From positions 1 through 22,393 of IMG/VR virus record IMGVR_UViG_3300031972_000077: DNA of 22,393 nt; one strand, 5' to 3'. The translations under genes and the position numbers were made by a program. A model generated the notes under the pieces. That model was given only the letters and a program-made list of their open reading frames with translations, did no database searches and was not told the DNA's origin. Below are positions 8,701 to 14,066 of the stretch, piece after piece. Source of the DNA: a virus. How positions within the stretch are numbered: position 1 is the first letter of the stretch; every line of letters begins with the position of its first letter.

Positions 8701-9285
8701 TTCCAAAGGAATATACCTTTCCTTGATTCAACTTTACCTGCATTACAAAGTCCTACGCAAGAGGATGATGTAATACAACAAGACCCTCTAAGGACACAGT
8801 TAACAGGTCAAAAGCTTACAGCTAAAAGAAGTGATGTACAGAAAGAATTAGTTAAACATGGGTATGAGGATTATCAAATTGTACCTACATCAGGTGATAA
8901 GGTAGCTGATGCATATATTAAAAAGTATATGGGTAAGTATGTAGAGCAAAACCTAGCTAAAGAAATAAACTCAGCTAGTTATAAAAAATTATCTAGGGTT
9001 AAACAGGAAGCTGCTATCAAGAATAAACTAAGTAGATATAGAAAGATAGCTAAGATGTTGGGTGAGCAAGAAGCAAGAAGTGATAACGTACTTGGTAAAT
9101 CTTTCACTGCTTTTGACAGAGCACAGTGGACAAGAACATCTAGTGTAGCTAGAAAATTAGCTGATGAATATTACAAATCAAAGTATGGTAAGTCTGTCGC
9201 TGAAATGCAGAAGGATGAACCTGAAAGAAATCATTATCGTCTAGGTAAATTGATAGGCAATAGTTTAAGTACTGCCTATCGTTAA
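5800..9285 (+). CDS. Very large internal virion / DNA-ejection-type protein (1161 aa)
   Basis: This is the largest gene of the window and the last of the + strand block. The N-terminus (1-70) is very acidic and carries three copies of a short D-x-L-D-x-[YF]-Y motif at residues 5-11, 30-36 and 53-59. Residues about 175-235 and 284-310 include hydrophobic Gly/Ala-rich segments (for example ALVGGLTGLLGVAGGVGIG). Another such region lies near 730-775 (LGPLPGPVGTAAFPFARFMA). The remainder is helical and charged, ending in a basic tail. I see no lysozyme or transglycosylase active-site motif. Size, position and amphipathic stretches resemble large internal proteins such as T7 gp16 that are ejected into the cell envelope ahead of the DNA. 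That role is inferred, not shown by homology. The stop lies 2 bases from the opposing MazG gene. Confidence 0.7.
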   Translation: MAEPDLLDLYYNTSDTDKDTSAVEENKEEDILDLFYSSSDTQEKESVEEEEEDVLDTYYGKSEVQSKAPEDTRTAYEQVETPEEGTKTLEEFANDSKFIADVNAYGKARYGDDGVQQEGESNEEYVQRFLTHTRQLETNSLDLGAQVAWMRGASEEDKAKFGRVYQEMERLPSFYEEGGGDVLTAVRDFGLSVLTDPLTYIGFGAGKLASLGAQQGIKKLVLASAKEEALKQSKKIFTKGTLKSGAAVGTVETGVGVSADMRLQEIEQEAGLVAKGEDGEVERDLTRTALVGGLTGLLGVAGGVGIGRQIAKKTATKEIAKQELAEKLAEEGTEEVGLELSEEAIKRVNKQNFKFDVNEGYKVYDKLNPDYDIGKLTDTKIKKDVQNRVGQIGVQLLEEIERSGKFKDLPKEILAEKQVTKFVGRLLVEQGDIIDDDVLDSAISRSGLSMEQFTQALNAGQNEAGSILGGFGRAGKVFKRLKELDPEFQKRWEKLYGIESETLGVMGKAYDVMQKLDRNRRALMVTQLSTTIRNIATGGMRMTMEMGANAIETTLYHFGKATSALLRGEASVQGIKNGLRDMSKDAFGTLAFISDSGQTKEISEALLKHNPRLWRQIDRSLQEVGADNSDDLWRFSKWANSLNMAQDRFFRRAVFSASVDKQIRRTGLKGLGGEDAAGVAEALATGKSIPASVLKQATEDALSFTFSRMPKASKGKIGDSIAHHFIKFNESLGPLPGPVGTAAFPFARFMANAMQFQFSYSPLSIPAAAFNTVGGATKYIKKAITGKPVEGAEAQMRLAREQFSKATVGSAALMAAIKYRIDNPDVKWYEGQKDDGRTVDLRPFFPITPYLAVADVIVRLGEGREIDTKQLIEGLTGAQFRAGASSYMIDSAFEFLREDDGNNIQQEKLAEFFGGYVGEIFGAFATPFRVVKDINAAFNKEGATVKDSRQVEGSGALERGLSSATNAFQRNIPFLDSTLPALQSPTQEDDVIQQDPLRTQLTGQKLTAKRSDVQKELVKHGYEDYQIVPTSGDKVADAYIKKYMGKYVEQNLAKEINSASYKKLSRVKQEAAIKNKLSRYRKIAKMLGEQEARSDNVLGKSFTAFDRAQWTRTSSVARKLADEYYKSKYGKSVAEMQKDEPERNHYRLGKLIGNSLSTAYR
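9252..9280. terminator. Inverted repeat at the convergent block junction, candidate bidirectional terminator
   Basis: GATAGGCA (9252-9259) and TGCCTATC (9273-9280) form a perfect 8-bp stem with a 13-base loop, inside the last codons of the 1161-residue gene. Only 2 bases separate the two opposing stop codons, so a terminator serving either direction would have to lie in coding sequence like this. Neither side has a convincing T-run (GTTAATATT on one, AATTTACC on the other), so rho-independent action is uncertain. The repeat may simply slow or block opposing transcription. Confidence 0.35.
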
Positions 9286-9287
9286 TA

Positions 9288-9662
9288 TTATCTACTATCT
9301 CCTGAACCTGCGAGTGTACCACGTACTTTCCTATCATGTAACTTCTCTAAGTTCTTTTTCATAATAGTATTTAAACTGACACCCAACTCACTAGCTAATA
9401 CAGCACAGTACCAAAGAACATCACCTATTTCATAGGCTATAGCTTCTTTGTTTCCTTTGCCATCACGTATTATCTTCTTTATCTTACCTGCTACCTCACC
9501 TGCTTCACTAGTCAAGCCTAGAGCTAAATACTCTAAGGCTTTTTCTTTTGGAAAGATAGCTGTGTTATTAGCTCGTGCTTCATAAAAGTCAGCAGTCATT
9601 ACCTCTGCTATAGCTAAGTTATTTTGCATGAACTTCTTCGCTTCTTCTTCTAGCTTCAACAT
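9288..9662 (-). CDS. mazG: MazG-like nucleoside triphosphate pyrophosphohydrolase
   Basis: The 124-residue protein carries the all-alpha NTP-PPase signature: E53-x-x-E56 in GLTSEAGEVAGK, followed by E78-x-x-D81 in YEIGDVLWY. These are the four metal-binding acidic residues of the MazG/dUTPase-like superfamily. The ending HDRKVRGTLAGSGDSR is typical of the short phage and bacterial members. Such enzymes hydrolyse nucleoside triphosphates to monophosphates and pyrophosphate. In phages they are proposed to trim unwanted dNTPs or to influence the host (p)ppGpp starvation state; the substrate here cannot be told. It is the last gene of the - strand block. Its start lies within the end of the preceding small gene (44-base overlap). 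It would act in the cytoplasm together with the ribonucleotide reductase of the same operon. Confidence 0.88.
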   Translation of the reverse strand: MLKLEEEAKKFMQNNLAIAEVMTADFYEARANNTAIFPKEKALEYLALGLTSEAGEVAGKIKKIIRDGKGNKEAIAYEIGDVLWYCAVLASELGVSLNTIMKKNLEKLHDRKVRGTLAGSGDSR

Positions 9663-9891
9663 TCTTCACCTTCTTTAATTGCTGTGCATATGCAGAATTA
9701 TAACCTCGTTGCCACTCTCTATATTGCATAGTGTTTATATTGTATGGACTTTCTGTTGCTATAATTCTTGCTCCATTAATATTTCTTACGTATTGTTTAC
9801 CCTTAAACGCATTGAAACCTCTATCAAATTGTATTCTTAGGGGTGCATCATACTTACTTAGCTTTGGATTTCTTTTCTTTCGGTGTTGCAT
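9619..9891 (-). CDS. Small basic protein resembling ribosome modulation factor (RMF-like)
   Basis: I start this 90-residue protein at the ATG at 9891, because an AAAGGAG ribosome site sits 8 bases upstream; a TTG at 9909 in the same frame lies in front of that site. The protein is rich in Arg/Lys. It shows the spaced pattern RGFNAFKG (24-31) then SPY (48-50) then YREWQRGYNSAY (57-68). E. coli RMF has an equivalent order: RGYQAG, CPY, then an R-x-x-W-x-x-G-W block. RMF binds the 30S subunit and promotes ribosome dimers; related small phage proteins occur but their role is unclear. The loop between the two halves is longer here than in RMF. Both ends overlap neighbouring genes. The gene is likely; the RMF relationship is suggestive only. 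Confidence 0.6.
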   Translation of the reverse strand: MQHRKKRNPKLSKYDAPLRIQFDRGFNAFKGKQYVRNINGARIIATESPYNINTMQYREWQRGYNSAYAQQLKKVKNVEARRRSEEVHAK

Positions 9892-10102
9892 CCTTTTGTC
9901 TCCTTTCAATGTACTTTACTAGTACGTTTAGTTTACCATTAGCGTGTTCTAATGAGGCTAGTTCTTTATCTATAGTATCCACTATAGTAGGGTGGTCTCC
10001 CACCCCAACTGGGTTGGTTACCATAACTTCTATGTTAGCTATGTGACCATTCATTTCTCCTAGTAGTTTAGTTTTTAATGCTCCTAGTATCATGTCTCTC
10101 AT
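9854..10102 (-). CDS. Conserved marine-phage protein with NPVGVGDHP motif (82 aa)
   Basis: This 82-residue protein belongs to a small family that I associate with marine phages and uncultured viral genomes, recognised by NPVGVGDHPTIVDTID (about residues 30-45). Long helices lie before and after this block, and the C-terminal tail is strongly basic (KKSKAK). The layout suggests two helices joined by a conserved turn. It has no membrane segment. Function is unknown. Its start overlaps the previous stop in an ATGA arrangement, and its last 38 bases overlap the RMF-like gene, so it is translated as part of the same operon. Confidence 0.75.
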   Translation of the reverse strand: MRDMILGALKTKLLGEMNGHIANIEVMVTNPVGVGDHPTIVDTIDKELASLEHANGKLNVLVKYIERRQKDATPKEKKSKAK

Positions 10103-10518
10103 GCTTCAACTCCTTTAAATGTTTTGATAACATCGGTAGAAAACAACTTCTGCAAGCTAACTAAATACATCTTACTTGCTTTGTTATCTCCCCCTGCTAC
10201 CCATTTCTTTGTGTCAAGTTTATCAATAATCTTTTTTAAACTGTTGACATCAAAGACTAATGTGCAGAATGTCTCCTCTCCTACACACAGATTATGAAAC
10301 CAATAATCAGATTCAGTAGCGGCTATTCCACTCGGTTTACCATAGCTTTCAAACTCAATAGCTATGTTACCTGTCTTTTGCCACATACCTCTCTCACTCT
10401 TAACTTCTATCTTCTTATTTTGTAGCATCTCTGCTACTTGTTTCTCCCTTACTTTACCATACTCTAGGTCTATGTCAAACTTTTTTCTGTTCTCTTTACT
10501 TGGTGATAGGTTTTCCAT
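10099..10518 (-). CDS. PD-(D/E)XK-type nuclease-like phage protein
   Basis: The 139-residue protein shows the pattern of a small phage family that looks like a PD-(D/E)XK nuclease. It has an early acidic helix EYGKVREKQVAEML (19-32, with E25), then KIEVKSERG (36-44, with E38 and K40). TGNIAIEFESYGKPSGIAAT (49-68) follows, and then SDYWFH. The E-x-K strand and the following beta strand are consistent with a metal-dependent nuclease core. The exact catalytic residues cannot be fixed by eye. The family may act on branched or damaged DNA, but this is inferred. It has its own AAAAGGAG ribosome site located inside the end of the upstream 58-residue membrane gene, and its stop overlaps the next start (ATGA). 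Confidence 0.6.
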   Translation of the reverse strand: MENLSPSKENRKKFDIDLEYGKVREKQVAEMLQNKKIEVKSERGMWQKTGNIAIEFESYGKPSGIAATESDYWFHNLCVGEETFCTLVFDVNSLKKIIDKLDTKKWVAGGDNKASKMYLVSLQKLFSTDVIKTFKGVEA

Positions 10519-10672
10519 GTGTAACTCCTTTTCTCTTAGGTTTTAAGTGCAATAGTTCTCTTATGTGTAGCTTCCTACCTTTAAAGAACACGATTAAGTT
10601 TATAGTTGTGTTGATGGAAATGGCGATTAATAACCACCACTGCCACCATAATAGTTCGTTTGATTCTAGCAT
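10496..10672 (-). CDS. Small tryptophan-rich membrane protein downstream of the RNR gene (58 aa)
   Basis: An ATG that shares one base with the ribonucleotide reductase stop (TAATG at 10674-10670) opens a 58-codon frame. The product starts MLESNELLWWQWW and continues with one hydrophobic span (about 7-30, LLIAISINTTINLIVFF), followed by a basic tail of Lys/Arg/His. By the positive-inside rule the C-terminus would be cytoplasmic. It fills the 153-base gap between two larger genes and overlaps the next by 23 bases. No family is recognised. A link to nucleotide metabolism is suggested only by being coupled to the reductase. It is too short for usual ORF cut-offs. Confidence 0.6.
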   Translation of the reverse strand: MLESNELLWWQWWLLIAISINTTINLIVFFKGRKLHIRELLHLKPKRKGVTHGKPITK

Positions 10673-12585
10673 TAACTAGCCTGTATGTCAACCATCTCAC
10701 ACGCATCTGCTGTGCAAGCTAGTTCTCTGCCACCTGATGTAGTGTCTTCCTTCTCATAGTCTCCCAACTTAGACCAATCAATAGACTTAGGCATTATTTG
10801 TTTTAACTCTAAGTATTCTTCTCTTTCTATGTCTTGATATGGTGCTTGAGCATATGTATGGTCACTGAAAGGTAAGAAGGATATACCTGATACTTCATCA
10901 AAGTTCTTGTACACCCATGCTCCTACATCCATCCACTCATCTTCCTTGACAGATACAGTAACAGAAGGCTTGTGCTCACACCAATGTCTTTGGAACATAA
11001 GCCAATACTCTAGCTGTTCAATAGCTGACATCTGCGTTCTAGTGATAGCACCTGAAGGTGACTTCATAGGAAAGCTGAACACAGTAGTGCTATCAGGCTT
11101 CATAACGTCAGGCTCACTAGGTATGCCACTTTCTTTCATAAACTGTGTGAGTGGGTCTTTGTTGTCACCCCGTACAGTCCTGATGTAGTAGTCATTATGT
11201 CTAGCATGAATACCTGAAGCACTGTCAACTAATTGACTAACTGTACCACTTGGCTTTACACAAGTAATAGCTGTTGACTGTGGTATACCTAAGTCTTTAG
11301 CCATCTTCTTATTAGTTTCTACTGCCACATCTCTTAGTATGGTTAGTATTTCTTCTGTCCATATAGGGCAGTCAAGAATACCTGTTAGGGAAACTCCTAA
11401 CAGTCTTTCTTCTTCTGTATTATCTTTCCAAACCTTACGTAAGTACTTAAAGTTAGTAAGAGTAGATTGAAATGTACCAAGTATAGTAGCCATACGCACC
11501 TTTTCTGTTAAAGAGTTAAGGTCATCTGTGGCTCTACAAACTACCTCTGTGAGGTTACAGAACTGATAAGGTCTAAGTATAATCTCACTGCATGGATTAC
11601 AACCGAAGTAATGGTCTGTCTCACGTCTGCCATTCTCAGAAGCCTTGACTTGAGCAGCCTTTCTATTGAAGATACCACGTTCACCTGACTTAGATTCGTA
11701 TAAGGATGTCCATTCTCGCATGAATGTACCCATCTCAGGCTTACCTTTAAATGCTACAGAGTTATTAGCTAGTGCCCTTTGTCCTTCATTCTCCCACCAT
11801 TGACCTGACTTAGCATGTCTCATTTGGTCATCACCTAAGTTAGATAAAGATATAAGTGCAGACCTACGTACTCCACCTACAACTACAACTTCTCCTATCT
11901 TACACATAATGTCATGACATTCAATAGGAAATAGTCTTCTACCTTTAGCACCCTTGAACTTCTGTATACAGAACTGAAACAACTCAACCAATGGTGCAGG
12001 TCCTGATGCCCTACCACCAAATGTCTTTAGTCTTGCACCTGCTGGTCTAACCTGTGACACATCCCAAGTAGGTACTTGACCTACGTATAACATAGCAATA
12101 AGTTCTCTCAATGCCTTTGCCCACCCGGGTCTGCTGTCACCAACAGTGATGATAGTAGTGCTGTCTTCAAAGTGTTCATTAACTATAGGTAGCTTATCTA
12201 CATTCTCACGTTCTACAGAGAAGCCAACACCTGTGCCACACATAAGTATGTACATACATTCATCAAATGAACGTGGACTATCTACAGGTATGTAGCTACA
12301 GTTGTAGCCACCTACATGGCAACGGTCTAAGGCAGGTCCTGCAGTCATTAAGGCTCTCATGCTAGGCATGACACCTAAAGATATTACCTGCTCTGTAAGC
12401 TTTTCTTTGAGAGCTTTTGTGATAGTATATGAATGATTCTTAGTAAGATGATTAGTCATGTAACCAAAATATCTATCAACAGTCTCTCCCCAATTCTCTC
12501 TACGTTGTTCATCATCCTTCCACCTTGCATAGCGAGAGAGTGCTATAAAGTTTTGGTAGTCGGTAGGTAAATAGTTCTGTATCAT
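10672..12585 (-). CDS. nrdJ: Adenosylcobalamin-dependent (class II) ribonucleotide reductase, monomeric type
   Basis: The 637-residue protein converts ribonucleotides to deoxyribonucleotides using a vitamin B12 coenzyme. The pattern fits the single-chain class II enzyme of Lactobacillus leichmannii. N330-P-C332-S-E334 matches the active-site Asn, thiyl-radical Cys and Glu. C343 lies 11 residues after C332, as in the redox pair, and its partner is C96 in YNCSYIPVDS. The C-terminal thiol shuttle is C624-TADA-C629, the same C-x4-C spacing. KPSGTVSQLVDSASGIHARH (444-463) is another class signature. It is shorter than the about 740-residue Lactobacillus protein, mainly between the first Cys and the active site. 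AGGAG lies upstream of the ATG. The gene supplies dNTPs for replication and implies a B12 supply in the host. Confidence 0.93.
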   Translation of the reverse strand: MIQNYLPTDYQNFIALSRYARWKDDEQRRENWGETVDRYFGYMTNHLTKNHSYTITKALKEKLTEQVISLGVMPSMRALMTAGPALDRCHVGGYNCSYIPVDSPRSFDECMYILMCGTGVGFSVERENVDKLPIVNEHFEDSTTIITVGDSRPGWAKALRELIAMLYVGQVPTWDVSQVRPAGARLKTFGGRASGPAPLVELFQFCIQKFKGAKGRRLFPIECHDIMCKIGEVVVVGGVRRSALISLSNLGDDQMRHAKSGQWWENEGQRALANNSVAFKGKPEMGTFMREWTSLYESKSGERGIFNRKAAQVKASENGRRETDHYFGCNPCSEIILRPYQFCNLTEVVCRATDDLNSLTEKVRMATILGTFQSTLTNFKYLRKVWKDNTEEERLLGVSLTGILDCPIWTEEILTILRDVAVETNKKMAKDLGIPQSTAITCVKPSGTVSQLVDSASGIHARHNDYYIRTVRGDNKDPLTQFMKESGIPSEPDVMKPDSTTVFSFPMKSPSGAITRTQMSAIEQLEYWLMFQRHWCEHKPSVTVSVKEDEWMDVGAWVYKNFDEVSGISFLPFSDHTYAQAPYQDIEREEYLELKQIMPKSIDWSKLGDYEKEDTTSGGRELACTADACEMVDIQAS

Positions 12586-12735
12586 TTATGTCTCCTCACT
12601 AACTAATTTCATATTCTTAATCTTAACACCTTCTATTTCATGGAAGGCTTCTCTTACATATTCTTCAATCTCCTCGCTGACCATGCCATCGGCAGGTACA
12701 GCATAATCGTCAGGGTCTACAGAGATTGTCATCAT
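12586..12735 (-). CDS. Small acidic protein upstream of the RNR gene (49 aa)
   Basis: This short frame lies between the DUF3310 gene and the reductase, with its TAA directly adjacent to the reductase ATG. Two consecutive ATG codons (12735 and 12732) could start it; I chose the first. The product begins MMTISVDPDDYAVPADG and continues as a Glu-rich helix with HEIEGVKIKN near the end. A beta strand, a D-D-Y turn, a helix and a second strand are plausible. I have a weak memory of similar small proteins in marine phages. The frame also contains the GAGGAG ribosome site of the reductase, so it may couple translation of that gene. Function is unknown. Confidence 0.6.
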   Translation of the reverse strand: MMTISVDPDDYAVPADGMVSEEIEEYVREAFHEIEGVKIKNMKLVSEET

Positions 12736-12739
12736 TATC

Positions 12740-13039
12740 TTAACTCTTATCATCGTAGACCTCAATGAGTTTATTCAGATACCATTGTGCTTTCTTTAAG
12801 TCTTCAACACCATTCTTATATCTAAATCTCCATAAGTATTTAACTATATTACCTTGTAAATAATAATCAAACCCATCAACTAACATAGCTTCTAAGGCAT
12901 CAATGGTTTCAATACCTGCTTTGTTATAGTGTATAGGACTATTAACCATATCTTGTTTTGCCATACCTTTCTCCTTTTCTGCTCTGTAACTCATGTACTC
13001 TAAGTGTCTCATGTCTTTTATATACTCTTCTTGTGCCAT
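12740..13039 (-). CDS. DUF3310-family phage protein
   Basis: The core VNSPIHYNKAGIETIDALEA, then YYLQGNIVKYLWRFRYKNG and EDLKKAQWYLNKLI, is the full signature of the small DUF3310 family found in many phages of different hosts. Its biochemical role is unknown. The frame can start at the ATG at 13039 (99 residues, chosen because it abuts the previous gene), at a TTG at 13045, or at the ATG at 12964. The last gives 74 residues, begins MAKQDMVNSP and has the best ribosome site (AAAAGGAG, 6 bases upstream). Family members often start close to this point, so the shorter form may be the main product. The codons in between read as plausible charged helical protein. Confidence 0.85.
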   Translation of the reverse strand: MAQEEYIKDMRHLEYMSYRAEKEKGMAKQDMVNSPIHYNKAGIETIDALEAMLVDGFDYYLQGNIVKYLWRFRYKNGVEDLKKAQWYLNKLIEVYDDKS

Positions 13040-13041
13040 TG

Positions 13042-13392
13042 TCAATGTGTAGTTTCTTCTTTTCCAAAAGAAATATGAATTACATTATCATCTGTATCTT
13101 TTACTCTACCCTTTTTCTTGTCAGGTATATCAAACACATCTTCTATAGGCAGATGCTTGTTTGCTTCTTCTTCTACGGCATCTCTGAATATTTTATTCTG
13201 CTCCATCAAAGGAACAGTAGCACATATCTGCCTAGTAAAGTTTAACATAGCTTCAAAGTCTTCATCATTTAAAGGATTCTTTTTGCCTACCATTATACTA
13301 AGTGATACATCACCTGTCCAACCCTTACTGTCTATATGAGGTTTTATCTGTATAACAAAGTCTTCTTCTTCTAAGTATTTATCATTAATCAT
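13042..13392 (-). CDS. Conserved hypothetical phage protein (116 aa)
   Basis: The 116-residue protein is acidic. It starts MINDKYLEEEDFVIQIKPHI, followed by WTGDVSLSIMVGKKNPLNDED, FEAMLNFTRQICATVPLMEQN and a hydrophilic tail. This order is one I associate with a hypothetical protein encoded beside nucleases and DUF3310 proteins in marine phages. The predicted structure is a few beta strands followed by a helix and an extended tail. No catalytic motif can be named. AAGGAG precedes the ATG, which overlaps the endonuclease I stop by 4 bases (ATGA). Confidence 0.7.
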   Translation of the reverse strand: MINDKYLEEEDFVIQIKPHIDSKGWTGDVSLSIMVGKKNPLNDEDFEAMLNFTRQICATVPLMEQNKIFRDAVEEEANKHLPIEDVFDIPDKKKGRVKDTDDNVIHISFGKEETTH

Positions 13393-13847
13393 TTTAATCT
13401 CCTTACTTTTTTACCTGTGAATTTAATCATCTTTGGATGTTTGTTCTTACCTTTTTCTTTTAGCCAATCTTCAGGAATTATTCTGTCATAATATCTGAAT
13501 CCATACTTATCACACCACTGACCATACGTAGACTTAGCACCTTTACTTAACTTACGTCTGCTATTTTCAAAGACAAATCTGATATCTAATCTTGGATGTT
13601 GTTTCTTAATAGCTAGATGTTTACGTCTATCTATAGCAAGAAACCTTCCCTTTGTCTCAATGATAATCCCATTATTTAATATGAAGTCAGGGGTATAGGT
13701 TCGGTAGGCTAGGTCTTCCCACTCAATCTTAATACATTCGTAACCATACTTGTGTTTACGTTCTGTAAGATAGACGGATACCTTATGCTCTAGTCCACTC
13801 CTATACCCATGCTTTAAGGCTGCACGATAAGCCTTATGAGGAGACAC
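13389..13847 (-). CDS. Endonuclease I, Holliday-junction resolvase (T7 gp3 type)
   Basis: The 152-residue protein matches T7 endonuclease I closely in motif order. YRSGLEHKVSVYL contains E20, YTPDFIL contains D54, and GIIIETKGRF contains E64 and K66; T7 uses E20, D55, E65 and K67. HPRLDIRFVFENSRRKL, YGQWCDKYG and IPEDWLKE continue the match to the end. The T7 enzyme resolves four-way junctions and degrades host DNA to supply nucleotides, acting as a domain-swapped dimer. It begins with GTG directly after the stop of the upstream coiled-coil gene. No ATG occurs before the catalytic E20, and no clear ribosome site precedes the GTG, so it probably depends on re-initiation from the upstream gene. 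Confidence 0.9.
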   Translation of the reverse strand: MSPHKAYRAALKHGYRSGLEHKVSVYLTERKHKYGYECIKIEWEDLAYRTYTPDFILNNGIIIETKGRFLAIDRRKHLAIKKQHPRLDIRFVFENSRRKLSKGAKSTYGQWCDKYGFRYYDRIIPEDWLKEKGKNKHPKMIKFTGKKVRRLK

Positions 13848-14066
13848 CTAAAAGTTTCGCCACGTGATTCCTGTAAAAGGACTATAAGAAGTCTGATAAC
13901 CTAAGTTCTTTAACTCTTCCTTTACAGCTTCATCAGCTACCTTCCTAGCTTCCATAGCATCACGCAAACCTGCTGTACGCATCTCACGATACTGCTTTTT
14001 TGCTTCTACTAGTTGCTTCTCCATTTCTTCGATGTCAGATTTTAATTCATCTAATGATTTACTCAT
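13848..14066 (-). CDS. Small coiled-coil protein (72 aa)
   Basis: This 72-residue protein is not recognised. Residues 1-50 are an almost unbroken charged helix with heptad-like spacing (SLDELKSDIEEMEKQLVEAK). A C-terminal segment rich in aromatic residues follows (YQTSYSPFTGITWRNF). The helix may dimerise and the tail may bind a partner. It sits between the Fe-S exonuclease and endonuclease I, overlapping the former by 4 bases and abutting the latter, so it may assist one of these nucleases; this is context only. Confidence 0.65.
   Translation of the reverse strand: MSKSLDELKSDIEEMEKQLVEAKKQYREMRTAGLRDAMEARKVADEAVKEELKNLGYQTSYSPFTGITWRNF

Noticed and set aside
5800-9285. Possible lytic transglycosylase domain as in T7 gp16
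   Set aside because: I could not find a catalytic Glu in a recognisable transglycosylase motif within the N-terminal region.
9731-9922. Hydrophobic + strand reading frame of 63 codons with membrane-like segments
   Set aside because: It lies opposite well-supported - strand genes (the 82-residue and RMF-like proteins) and arises from antisense reading of their Lys/Arg-rich codons.
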